Part shown: one piece after another, positions 53,727 to 59,373 of the stretch
Position numbering within the stretch: position 1 is the stretch's first letter
Layout: each line of letters starts with the position of its first letter
Assembly: GCA_964541305.1 (NCBI GenBank)
Contig: CAZIPE010000004.1
Coordinates: 6,328-70,327 of the forward strand
From: CAZIPE01 sp964541305
GTDB lineage: Bacteria > Patescibacteriota > Saccharimonadia > Saccharimonadales > UBA7683
Direction of reading: 5' to 3'
Length of the DNA: 64,000 nt
Notes under the pieces: generated by a model
The model's input: the letters and a program-made list of their open reading frames with translations, nothing else
Databases searched by the model: none
Told to the model about the DNA's origin: nothing
Translations under genes and position numbers: made by a program

Positions 53727-54381
53727 GTGAAGAAGTACATACAAAGTTTCATAGCAATAATGCTTATTACAACTGGTCTCATTGGCTCATCATTGTTTAC
53801 GGTTTCAGTATTTGCGCAAGCACCACCAACCACACCGCCACCAACCACAGGAACACCGGCCAGCTCAGCTTGTGATGGCATCAAGGCTGCGGGTGGGTCA
53901 TGTGATACTGCTGCGGGTAACGAAGGATTTTATAATCTTATGAAAGTCGTTGTAAACACACTTAGCGTTGTGGTCGGTGCGGTGTGCGTAGTGATGATTA
54001 TCGTTGGCGGCTTTCGTTATGTTATTTCGGCCGGTGATAGCAACGCATTAGGTGCTGCCAAGAACACCATTCTCTACGCCCTCGTTGGCCTGGTTATTGT
54101 ATTGTTTGCTCAGGTGATTGTTCAATTTGTTTTTGTAAATGCCAACCAGAGCGCTACTCCCACTGGTGGTTCATGTGATCCTGCTGATCCCGCCTGCGCC
54201 ACACCGCCACCAACCACACCGCCACCAACCACACCGCCACCAACCACACCGCCACCAACCACACCGCCNNNNNNNNNNNNNNNNNNNNNNNNNNNNNNNN
54301 NNNNNNNNNNNNNNNNNNNNNNNNNNNNNNNNNNNNNNNNNNNNNNNNNNNNNNNNNNNNNNNNNNNNACCAACCACATAA
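53727..54381 (+). CDS. VirB2/TrbC-like pilin with Pro-Thr repeat tail, interrupted by assembly gap
   Basis: Starts GTG 53727. The signal sequence is followed by a Pro/Thr stretch (APPTTPPPTTGTP), a Cys pair around CDGIKAAGGSCD and the pilin core with VVVGAVCVVMIIVGGFRYVI and AKNTILYALVGLVIVLFAQ. After a further Cys pair (SCDPADPAC) comes a tail of PPPTT units. The 100-N gap (54269-54368) falls inside that tail. In the repeat frame the sequence after the gap continues as PTT and then TAA at 54379-54381, so the stop lies there; reading straight through the Ns shifts the frame artificially. The true number of repeats is unknown. Confidence 0.8.
54204..54378 (+). repeat. 15-bp tandem repeat (PPPTT) containing a 100-N assembly gap
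   Basis: Four full copies of CCGCCACCAACCACA (54204-54263) plus the first 5 bases of a fifth, then 100 Ns, then the last 10 bases of a unit. The two broken halves join to exactly one unit, so the real missing length should be a multiple of 15 and the Ns are a placeholder. Confidence 0.9.
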
Positions 54382-54416
54382 TAACTTAGCCCTTGCCTAA
54401 GCACTAACAGTTAATA

Positions 54417-54460
54417 TATAATCACTCACAGATAAAACATACGAAAGGAAATACGTTCGA
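54417..54460 (+). promoter_or_regulatory. promoter and Shine-Dalgarno of the sixth pilin gene
   Basis: TATAAT at 54417-54422, then a leader of about 30 bases with AAAGGAA at about 54445-54451 before ATG 54460. Unlike most first genes here, this one has a leader with a ribosome-binding site, which suggests strong separate expression. Confidence 0.6.
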
Positions 54461-54867
54461 TGAAAAAACTATTAAAACGAATAATTACCACCGTGAGCGC
54501 CATGTTCCTTATTATGGCACCTCAGGCTGTGTTGGTTGCAGGGACGGCCTACGCAGAACCGGTTGATATCCAGAAGCGAGTCTGTGATGGATCTCAGTTT
54601 CAAAATAATGCAACGTGTGAGGAAACTGAAGGCAGTAGCTTCTATGACCTTATGAAGAAAATTATCGATATCTTCTCGATTGTCGTGGGTTCTATATCGG
54701 TTATCATGATTATCGTCGGTGGCTTCCGCTACGTTATCTCCAACGGTGATACCAACGGTGTAAGTGGTGCTAAAAATACCATACTGTATGCCATTGTTGG
54801 TTTAGTGATTGTTCTCTTCGCCCAGGTGATTGTGAACTTTGTTCTCGTGAACGCTAAAACGGAATAA
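54460..54867 (+). CDS. VirB2/TrbC-like pilin family protein
   Basis: 135 residues. The signal sequence ends near GTAYA. The mature region has a Cys pair (RVCDGSQFQNNATCEE), then FYDLMKKIIDIFSIVVGSIS, the hydrophobic VIMIIVGGFRYVISNGD, the loop TNGVSGAKNTI and LYAIVGLVIVLFAQVIVNFV. The core DNA (54666-54735) is nearly the same as in the next gene at 55275-55345, showing a recent duplication. It has its own promoter and a strong terminator, so it may be the major pilin. Confidence 0.85.
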   Translation: MKKLLKRIITTVSAMFLIMAPQAVLVAGTAYAEPVDIQKRVCDGSQFQNNATCEETEGSSFYDLMKKIIDIFSIVVGSISVIMIIVGGFRYVISNGDTNGVSGAKNTILYAIVGLVIVLFAQVIVNFVLVNAKTE

Positions 54868-54892
54868 TATAACCGCATAATCAAGATGTGTT

Positions 54893-54924
54893 AAGCGCTC
54901 AGTTTGAAGGCTGAGCGCTTTTTT
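54893..54924 (+). terminator. rho-independent terminator after the sixth pilin
   Basis: A perfect 10-bp stem AAGCGCTCAG / CTGAGCGCTT with an 8-base loop (54903-54910), followed by a T run. Confidence 0.9.
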
Positions 54925-54936
54925 CATTCAGAATTA

Positions 54937-54955
54937 AATGATACTATTACAGTAA
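54937..54955 (+). promoter_or_regulatory. extended -10 promoter of the seventh pilin, near-leaderless
   Basis: TGA plus TACTAT (54942-54947) predicts a start at about 54954, one base before ATG 54955. It lies just after the terminator, so the seventh pilin is a separate transcript. Confidence 0.5.
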
Positions 54956-55479
54956 TGAAGGCTACATTCAAATCACATCGAATAACTCAGATTTCCTTAC
55001 TAATGATGCTCGTTATTTCGGCGCTTTTCGTATTCGTATTTGCACAAGCTAGCGCTCAAAGCCAAACGCAGAACACCACAAGTAGTACTAGTACCACCCC
55101 AGCCCCCGCGACCACCAAGCCACAAGAACCAGCCCAGACAACCTCCATAGCCGATAACGTCTGTAAGGGCGTTTTGGGTACTCAAACCGGTAAACCACCA
55201 GCTCCAGATACTACCGTAAGTGATTGTAGTAATGGCAATGGCGATCAGACGCTGTACAGCGTACTGGGGCGTATTATCAACATCTTCTCGATTGTCGTGG
55301 GCTCGGTGTCGGTCATTATGATAATCATTGGTGGCTTCCGCTACATTATCTCGGGTGGTGACAGTAGCGGCGTAAGTGGCGCTAAGAACACCATTCTCTA
55401 TGCAGTAGTTGGCTTGATAATTGTATTGTTCGCTCAGGTTCTCGTACGGTTTGTCATCACGAGCGTCACAAAGATATAG
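54955..55479 (+). CDS. VirB2/TrbC-like pilin family protein
   Basis: About 174 residues from ATG 54955. The signal segment (LMMLVISALFVFVFAQASAQ) is followed by a Ser/Thr/Pro/Gln-rich stretch (about 35-65) and a Cys pair (NVCKGVLG and VSDCSNGNG). The pilin core has IINIFSIVVGSVSVIMIIIG, the loop ISGGDSSGVSGAKNTI and LYAVVGLIIVLFAQVLVRFV. It is the closest paralogue of the previous gene. Last in the pilin array; it ends at a bidirectional terminator facing hsp20. Confidence 0.85.
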   Translation: MKATFKSHRITQISLLMMLVISALFVFVFAQASAQSQTQNTTSSTSTTPAPATTKPQEPAQTTSIADNVCKGVLGTQTGKPPAPDTTVSDCSNGNGDQTLYSVLGRIINIFSIVVGSVSVIMIIIGGFRYIISGGDSSGVSGAKNTILYAVVGLIIVLFAQVLVRFVITSVTKI

Positions 55480-55511
55480 CTACAACGCGTTCGATTAGGG
55501 GCGTCCAATTA

Positions 55512-55542
55512 AAAGAATCCTTGAGGTGCTCAAGGATTCTTT
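55512..55542. terminator. bidirectional terminator between pilin and hsp20 genes
   Basis: A perfect 14-bp stem AAAGAATCCTTGAG / CTCAAGGATTCTTT with a 3-base loop, flanked by A and T runs, between two convergent genes. Confidence 0.9.
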
Positions 55543-55563
55543 ATGTACGGCTCTACGTAGTTA

Positions 55564-56067
55564 CTAGCCGATGGTAATTTTCTTAACGGTTTCTTGCTTT
55601 ACCTTCGTAAAGGTAATAGTTAGAACGCCATCTTTGAGCACAGCACCAACTTCATCCTCTTTTACAGGAACGGGGAGTGCTAGGGTACGGCTGAACTCGC
55701 CCCAATAACATTCTTGTACGTGATAGTTTTCGGCATCAACCTCATCACCACTTGTCAGTGTGCCCTTTATAGTAAGGGTATTGTCGGCCATGCTAACATC
55801 TAGGTCGTCTCGGTTTACACCAGCGGTACGGGCCTTAACAATGAGCTTCTCTTTTGTTTCGTATACATCTACTGCAAGCATGCCTGGCATATCTTGCATT
55901 TGGTCCTCATCCCACTCGTCTTGAGAGGCTGTAGGCGCACTTGACTGCCCCGTTGAATCATCAACGCCAGCTGGCACAGTGCCCTCATCGAGACCTTCGT
56001 CTAGAAATGCGGCCGTCAATTCATCTTCCATTAATAGGTCGTTATCGTTTTTTTGGCGTCGGGCCAT
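55564..56067 (-). CDS. small heat shock protein, Hsp20/alpha-crystallin family
   Basis: 167 residues. The first 60 are acidic and probably disordered. The alpha-crystallin domain (about 63-165) starts LAVDVYETKEKLIVKARTAG, has VNRDDLDVSMADNTLTIKG and FSRTLALPVPVKEDEVGAVL, and ends with the A-x-x-x-n-GVL-type motif LKDGVLTITFTK. The chaperone holds unfolded proteins without ATP. The short C-terminus lacks an obvious IxI/V motif apart from KKITIG. GGAGGAAA lies close before the ATG, one of the better ribosome-binding sites here. Confidence 0.95.
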   Translation of the reverse strand: MARRQKNDNDLLMEDELTAAFLDEGLDEGTVPAGVDDSTGQSSAPTASQDEWDEDQMQDMPGMLAVDVYETKEKLIVKARTAGVNRDDLDVSMADNTLTIKGTLTSGDEVDAENYHVQECYWGEFSRTLALPVPVKEDEVGAVLKDGVLTITFTKVKQETVKKITIG

Positions 56068-56160
56068 ATGTTTCCTCCACTTTCTCGCAGTTTATGACTT
56101 ATTGCATTATAGCTAAGAAGCTTGTTTATATGCAATAATTGCACCCAGGTTGTTGTAAAA

Positions 56161-56847
56161 ATGATGAAGAACCCACTCGAGCATATAATCAACACATTAA
56201 CGATTGAAAGCTGTATCATCTGTAATGCGCCTGGTGATGTGTGGTGCGAAGGGTGTTTTTTGAGCGGACAGGTAGAAAATGAATCGCGTTGTTATATATG
56301 CAACAAGCTAACCAGTCAGAACAGAGTATGCAAGAGCTGTAAATCCGGCTCAAAACTACGACGTGTCTGGTGGCTGGGTGATTACTCTGGCATCCAAAAA
56401 GAGCTCATTTGGAATATGAAATACCAACGTCAACGCGAAACAGCCCGTCTTTTTGGAAGATATCTCGCTGAGGTGGTGCCCTATCTACCTTCTAACACGG
56501 TGGTAACCGCCATTCCAACTGCGAGTAGCCGAGTTAGAAGACGAGGCTACGATCAGGCGGTACTGTGTGCGAAAGCCTTTGCTCGAAAACGCGAACTTCC
56601 CTACCAGATGTTACTACTTCGAACAGACCAAAAAGAATTGATAGGTAAAAGACGCGCTGAACGCATGAAGGCGATGTCGGATAGTTTTGTTCTGCGACCA
56701 CAATTGCGCATCAAGGGTGCTTCAATTTTACTGATCGATGATGTGCTGACTACTGGTGCAAGCTTGGAGTCTGCTGCAAAGATACTGAGAAAAAATGGTG
56801 CGCTACACGTTGACGGAGCGGTCATTGCTCGAAGACTGCTTTCCTGA
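56161..56847 (+). CDS. comF: ComF family phosphoribosyltransferase-like protein
   Basis: About 228 residues from ATG 56161; a TTG 39 bases earlier is in frame. The N-terminal zinc ribbon has four CxxC-like pairs (CIICNAPGDVWCEGC, CYICNK, CKSC). The phosphoribosyltransferase domain shows AIPTASSRVRRRGYDQA and the PRPP loop ILLIDDVLTTGASLESA (about 195-212). ComF is needed for DNA uptake in naturally competent bacteria, where it acts with the ComFA helicase, which is not in this window. It stands alone after hsp20. Confidence 0.93.
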   Translation: MMKNPLEHIINTLTIESCIICNAPGDVWCEGCFLSGQVENESRCYICNKLTSQNRVCKSCKSGSKLRRVWWLGDYSGIQKELIWNMKYQRQRETARLFGRYLAEVVPYLPSNTVVTAIPTASSRVRRRGYDQAVLCAKAFARKRELPYQMLLLRTDQKELIGKRRAERMKAMSDSFVLRPQLRIKGASILLIDDVLTTGASLESAAKILRKNGALHVDGAVIARRLLS

Positions 56848-56855
56848 GCTCTATC

Positions 56856-56864
56856 TGTTATAAT
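56856..56864 (+). promoter_or_regulatory. extended -10 promoter of tRNA-Ser(UGA)
   Basis: TGT plus a perfect TATAAT (56859-56864), predicted start about 7 bases before the mature tRNA 5' end. Confidence 0.65.
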
Positions 56865-56877
56865 ATGTCACTGATAC

Positions 56878-56967
56878 GGAGAGGTGGCCGAGTGGTTGAA
56901 GGTACCGGTCTTGAAAACCGGCAGGGTGTCAAAGCTCTCGAGGGTTCGAATCCCTCCCTCTCCGCCA
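56878..56967 (+). tRNA. tRNA-Ser(UGA), CCA encoded
   Basis: 90 bases including the encoded CCA. Acceptor stem GGAGAGG / CCTCTCC, anticodon stem CCGGT / ACCGG with loop CTTGAAA, so anticodon TGA at 56912-56914. A long variable arm, as in class II tRNA-Ser, and the T arm GAGGG TTCGAAT CCCTC are present. It reads UCA and other UCN codons. Confidence 0.97.
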
Positions 56968-56993
56968 GTATGACAGTCGAGCATGTAATGCTC
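56939..56993 (+). repeat. 55-bp direct repeat covering tRNA-Ser 3' end and downstream hairpin, copy 1
   Basis: Identical to 63946-64000, exactly 7007 bases away; the match runs to the window end and may extend further. It covers the T arm, acceptor 3' strand, CCA and the following hairpin. It may be duplicated tRNA flank or an attachment-site pair bounding the 7-kb segment. Confidence 0.9.
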
Positions 56994-57000
56994 GGCTTTT
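56978..57000 (+). terminator. terminator downstream of tRNA-Ser
   Basis: Stem CGAGCAT / ATGCTCG with loop GTA (56978-56994), then GCTTTT. The same sequence follows the second tRNA-Ser at the window end. Confidence 0.65.
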
Positions 57001-57028
57001 ATGCTGGCAAAGGAAAAGAGATTCGAAC

Positions 57029-57055
57029 GGGAATACCCACATGACGGGTATTCCC
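57029..57055. repeat. perfect 10-bp inverted repeat
   Basis: GGGAATACCC (57029-57038) and GGGTATTCCC (57046-57055) with a 7-base loop. It lies between the tRNA-Ser gene and the tRNA fragment at 57095; no T run follows. Confidence 0.8.
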
Positions 57056-57094
57056 CGCCCTTGCTCTGACAAGAGTTTTGGCACAGCCAAAAGG

Positions 57095-57116
57095 TCGAAT
57101 CCCTCCCTCTCCGCCA
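57095..57116 (+). pseudogene. tRNA-Ser 3'-end fragment
   Basis: TCGAATCCCTCC followed by CTCTCCGCCA matches the last 22 bases of both tRNA-Ser genes, CCA included, but no 5' half precedes it. The next bases TGAC also recall the flank of the complete genes. It looks like a remnant of an earlier duplication or integration. Confidence 0.8.
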
Positions 57117-57152
57117 TGACATCATTGGGCATGCAGCAGCATCAGATTACGA

Positions 57153-57188
57153 TTGCCCTTTTATCTTGCTTACGCTAGAATTACGTTA
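57153..57188 (+). promoter_or_regulatory. -35/-10 promoter with leaderless start
   Basis: TTGCCC (57153-57158), a 17-base spacer, then TAGAAT (57176-57181). The predicted transcript start is exactly ATG 57188. The -35 box lies in the right arm of a GGGCA/TGCCC dyad. Confidence 0.65.
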
Positions 57189-57841
57189 TGGAAAACAATG
57201 GAGGCGAAAAGTCGTTTGTGTACTCTGCGGATCAAAAGCCTGCGGTAGCTACTACTCCTCCTGCTCAGCCAGCCGTTGCACCCGTTCAAGCTCCAATAGC
57301 AACCCAAATAGCCCCTCCTACTGCCCCACCAACCGCCAATCAACCACCAACCCAGCAAGCCGTTGCGCCACAGCTAGCGGGCGAAGGAATTCAATGGCAG
57401 GCATCTGAATTTATTGACCACCAAAAATCAGCCTTGTGGTTTATCGCTCTTGTCGGTGTAGCGATAGTTGCAAGCGTAGCCATCTATTTCTTAACTGGTG
57501 GCGGAGTACTCGCACCTGTTGTCGTTGGCATGTCTGCGCTGGCGTTTGCCACAATTGCTCGTCAAAAACCTCGCTCACTACAGTACGGTCTTACGTCGTC
57601 AGACATTACAGTAGGTCAAAAGAAGTTTAATTATGATGACTTCAAGGCATTTAGTGTCGTTCAGGACGGAGCACTATATAGTATAGTGCTAGAACCCACA
57701 AAGCGATTTATGCCTCCGCTAACTATCTATTTTGCAAATGAAGACGGCGAAAAAATCTTCGATACACTTGCCCAACACTTGCCTCACGAAGACAAGCAGC
57801 TCGATGCCGTTGATCGTATGATGCGCAAAATTCGCTTCTAG
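57188..57841 (+). CDS. membrane protein with Pro/Ala/Gln-rich N-terminus, unknown function
   Basis: 217 residues. The N-terminal 65 are rich in Pro, Ala, Gln and Thr with no order expected. Two adjacent membrane helices follow (about 85-102 and 105-125). The C-terminal cytoplasmic part (about 130-217) has LQYGLTSSDITVGQKKFNY and LEPTKRFMPPLTIYFANEDG, a beta pattern like the PH-like domains found after two helices in small bacterial membrane proteins. It is the first gene of the tRNA-bracketed segment. I do not recognise a named family. Confidence 0.75.
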   Translation: MENNGGEKSFVYSADQKPAVATTPPAQPAVAPVQAPIATQIAPPTAPPTANQPPTQQAVAPQLAGEGIQWQASEFIDHQKSALWFIALVGVAIVASVAIYFLTGGGVLAPVVVGMSALAFATIARQKPRSLQYGLTSSDITVGQKKFNYDDFKAFSVVQDGALYSIVLEPTKRFMPPLTIYFANEDGEKIFDTLAQHLPHEDKQLDAVDRMMRKIRF

Positions 57842-57876
57842 GAAACCAGCTTTTGCTCTCACCTGTAAATATGTGC

Positions 57877-58050
57877 TACACTTACCTCTGTTCTGCGCAT
57901 TAATTTGCAGAAAGTACCTCAAATTTTTAAGTCCTAGAGTAATCTAGGAACAAAGTTACACAAACCAAGCGCAACACTTGTTTTTGCGCTGTTTGTGAAA
58001 CTTAGAAGGAGGCGTCGCGGAGTGATTAGCTTTTACGAAAGTAAAACAAA
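57877..58050 (+). ncRNA. possible structured RNA upstream of tRNA-Arg
   Basis: TGC-TACACT at 57877-57882 could start a transcript near 57889. The following 160 bases hold four hairpins: TTCTGC/GCAGAA, TCCTAGA/TCTAGGA, a long stem at 57953-58003 (AAGTT, CACAAAC and AGCGCAA pair with their complements, 19 bp with one mismatch and a 2-base bulge), and TTTTAC-GAAA-GTAAAA with a GNRA loop. AAGGAGG at about 58007-58013 precedes a 19-codon frame that starts at GTG 58022 and ends inside the tRNA. No known RNA family is recognised. Confidence 0.35.
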
Positions 58051-58071
58051 AAACAAAGCGCACGCCGACGA

Positions 58072-58148
58072 GCACCCGTAGCTCAGCTGGATAGAGCGTT
58101 GGCTTGCGGAGCCAAAGGTCGTAGGTTCAAATCCTGCCGGGTGTACCA
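58072..58148 (+). tRNA. tRNA-Arg(GCG), CCA encoded
   Basis: 77 bases. Acceptor GCACCCG pairs with CGGGTGT (one G-U pair). D arm GCTCAGCTGGATAGAGC, anticodon stem TTGGC / GCCAA with loop TTGCGGA, giving anticodon GCG (58106-58108), and T loop TTCAAAT. It would read CGC and CGU with G34 instead of the usual inosine tRNA (ACG). Confidence 0.92.
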
Positions 58149-58158
58149 TAAGCATTTT

Positions 58159-58185
58159 CACCTCTGTTAATTCAGGGGGTTTTTT
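58159..58185 (+). terminator. likely terminator of tRNA-Arg
   Basis: Stem ACCTCTG / CAGGGGGT with a G-U pair and one bulge, loop TTAATT, then six T. Confidence 0.55.
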
Positions 58186-58242
58186 GATAGTCGGAACCTT
58201 GCGTTTCGCTTCACTAACAAAACAAATTTGCTCTAGATAATA

Positions 58243-58280
58243 TTGACAATAAGTCATTATAGTGCTAATGTATAAATACA
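58243..58280 (+). promoter_or_regulatory. -35/-10 promoter, near-leaderless
   Basis: Consensus TTGACA (58243-58248), a 17-base spacer, TAATGT (58266-58271). Start predicted about 2 bases before ATG 58280. Confidence 0.6.
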
Positions 58281-58567
58281 TGATAAATGAAACAATCGCA
58301 TCCGAAAGTGTAGAAGCTGAAAAACCCAGCCTGGAAAGAAAAAATATTAGGGGTACGAGTGCCCTACTTGGTTCGTTAGCCATCAGTCTTTACGCTACAG
58401 CCAAGGGTTACCCAGAAGCATTGCTTTACCCTAGTGCTCTTATGACGCTACAAGCCCGCAACGTAGCGAGAAGCACGAGTTTACATAATAACTTTTCTTC
58501 ACGTCGTGCAAAACACTCAAACAATATAAGTCCCACAACATCTACCGTACAAATCCCAAAGATTTAA
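58280..58567 (+). CDS. small protein with hydrophobic centre, unknown function
   Basis: 95 residues from ATG 58280, chosen because the promoter places the transcript start there; ATG 58268 and GTG 58262 lie upstream in frame. The N-terminus is acidic (ETIASESVEAEKPSLERK). The centre GTSALLGSLAISLYATAKGY may be one membrane helix, and the C-terminus is Ser/Arg/Asn-rich. No family is recognised. Stand-alone unit followed by intergenic repeat copy A. Confidence 0.55.
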   Translation: MINETIASESVEAEKPSLERKNIRGTSALLGSLAISLYATAKGYPEALLYPSALMTLQARNVARSTSLHNNFSSRRAKHSNNISPTTSTVQIPKI

Positions 58568-58591
58568 CGGTATATACTTATAACCAAAACC

Positions 58592-58627
58592 AAGGTTACA
58601 ACTTCTCTCACTACCCCGTACCATCAT
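58592..58627 (+). repeat. dispersed intergenic repeat, copy A
   Basis: AAGGTTACAACTTCTCTCAC followed by TACCCCGTACC and ATCAT. It shares about 25 of the first 31 bases with copies B and C and sits just after a small gene and before the next promoter. Confidence 0.75.
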
Positions 58628-58635
58628 GCTTGAGC

Positions 58636-58671
58636 TTGACTTATATTACAAACTATGCTAGTATAATTTTA
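58636..58671 (+). promoter_or_regulatory. promoter before the threonine-rich gene
   Basis: TTGACT (58636-58641), a 17-base spacer, TAGTAT (58659-58664), with start expected at 58671 where an ATG lies; TATAAT at 58662-58667 is an overlapping alternative. Confidence 0.55.
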
Positions 58672-58739
58672 TGACAATTCAAACCAACAAACACATAATG
58701 AAACAGATAAGCCTTACGAACATCAAAAATGGATGCTAG
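58671..58739 (+). CDS. 22-codon leader frame, or displaced N-terminus of the next gene
   Basis: ATG 58671 sits exactly where the promoter predicts a leaderless start. The frame reads MTIQTNKHIMKQ and ends TAG at 58739, overlapping the ATG of the next gene (ATGCTAG). Alternatively, skipping two bases near 58695 joins MTIQTNKH to the frame reading NETDKPYEHQKW directly before MLGHLAIRKL, which looks more like protein. So this is either a coupled leader peptide or evidence of a frameshift. Confidence 0.4.
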   Translation: MTIQTNKHIMKQISLTNIKNGC

Positions 58740-59248
58740 GACACCTCGCTATTCGAAAACTTGGTGAAAACAACCGTGTAAACCTAGAAACCACCGAGGG
58801 AAAGCCAGTAGTAATACATAGCTTTAGTGACCCCGAACATGGCGAACGAATCGATGTTAGCAGGGGTTCATTTAGCAGGGGTGACTTAGACGTTGACAGG
58901 ACGGTTGCGCTAAATCAGGTACCTGGCGGCCATCTTCCTGAGTTACATCCAATAAAAACTAGTAGTGATGCCCAAGCAATCATCGACGACTTGAGACAAG
59001 CTACAACACCTGAGTTTACTACAACTACCACAAAGCCTGAGAGCATCCCTACAACAACTATGCCTGAGTATGAGTATCCTATGACTAAGCCATCCACAAC
59101 TGAATTTCTAGCCACAACTACCACAACTACAGAAGCTCCAACTACTACTACCCCTGAGACAACAACCACTACAGAAATGCCACCTACAACTACAACTACA
59201 GCTCCTGAAACTACACCTCCACCTACAATGCCTCCCCACGTTCAGTAG
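58733..59248 (+). CDS. protein with Thr/Pro-rich mucin-like C-terminus, start uncertain
   Basis: 171 residues from ATG 58733, which has no Shine-Dalgarno; the open frame continues upstream to 58667 without a start codon (see the overlapping leader frame). The first 90 residues form an ordinary soluble domain (LGHLAIRKLGENNRVNLETT; DLDVDRTVALNQVPGGHLPE). The last 80 are mostly Thr, Pro and Glu in runs such as TTTTPETTTTTEMPP. Such tails are often exposed, elongated and O-glycosylated, but no signal peptide is visible. The family is unknown. Confidence 0.55.
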   Translation: MLGHLAIRKLGENNRVNLETTEGKPVVIHSFSDPEHGERIDVSRGSFSRGDLDVDRTVALNQVPGGHLPELHPIKTSSDAQAIIDDLRQATTPEFTTTTTKPESIPTTTMPEYEYPMTKPSTTEFLATTTTTTEAPTTTTPETTTTTEMPPTTTTTAPETTPPPTMPPHVQ

Positions 59249-59271
59249 GGACAATTTTACTCGACCGGTTG

Positions 59272-59320
59272 AACCTTTATTAAGGTTACAACTTCTTGCA
59301 CTACGGTGTACCAAGCATAA
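59272..59320 (+). repeat. dispersed intergenic repeat, copy B
   Basis: AAGGTTACAACTTCTTGCAC at 59282-59301, then TACGGTGTACC and AAGCAT. A 6-bp dyad AACCTT-TATT-AAGGTT overlaps its start. It lies between the Thr-rich gene and the MazG-like gene. Confidence 0.75.
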
Positions 59321-59357
59321 GCATTATGACTGAAGTGAGACTACTATTATCTCTTTT

Positions 59358-59373
59358 TGCTATCATAGACGCA
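59358..59373 (+). promoter_or_regulatory. extended -10 promoter, leaderless start
   Basis: TGC plus TATCAT (59361-59366) puts the transcript start exactly at ATG 59373. Confidence 0.55.

Noticed and set aside
54269..54389. Reading of the fifth pilin through the Ns to a stop at 54389
   Set aside because: The 100 Ns are a placeholder, and the repeat frame after the gap ends at TAA 54379-54381.
56868..57132. Open frames on the minus strand over the tRNA-Ser gene reading like GGEGGIRTLES
   Set aside because: This is the well-known false protein produced by translating the antisense of tRNA genes; the tRNA itself is complete.
58033..58383. Minus-strand frame with VHPAGFEPTTFGSASQ over the tRNA-Arg gene
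   Set aside because: Again an antisense-tRNA artefact; it also overlaps the promoter of the gene at 58280.
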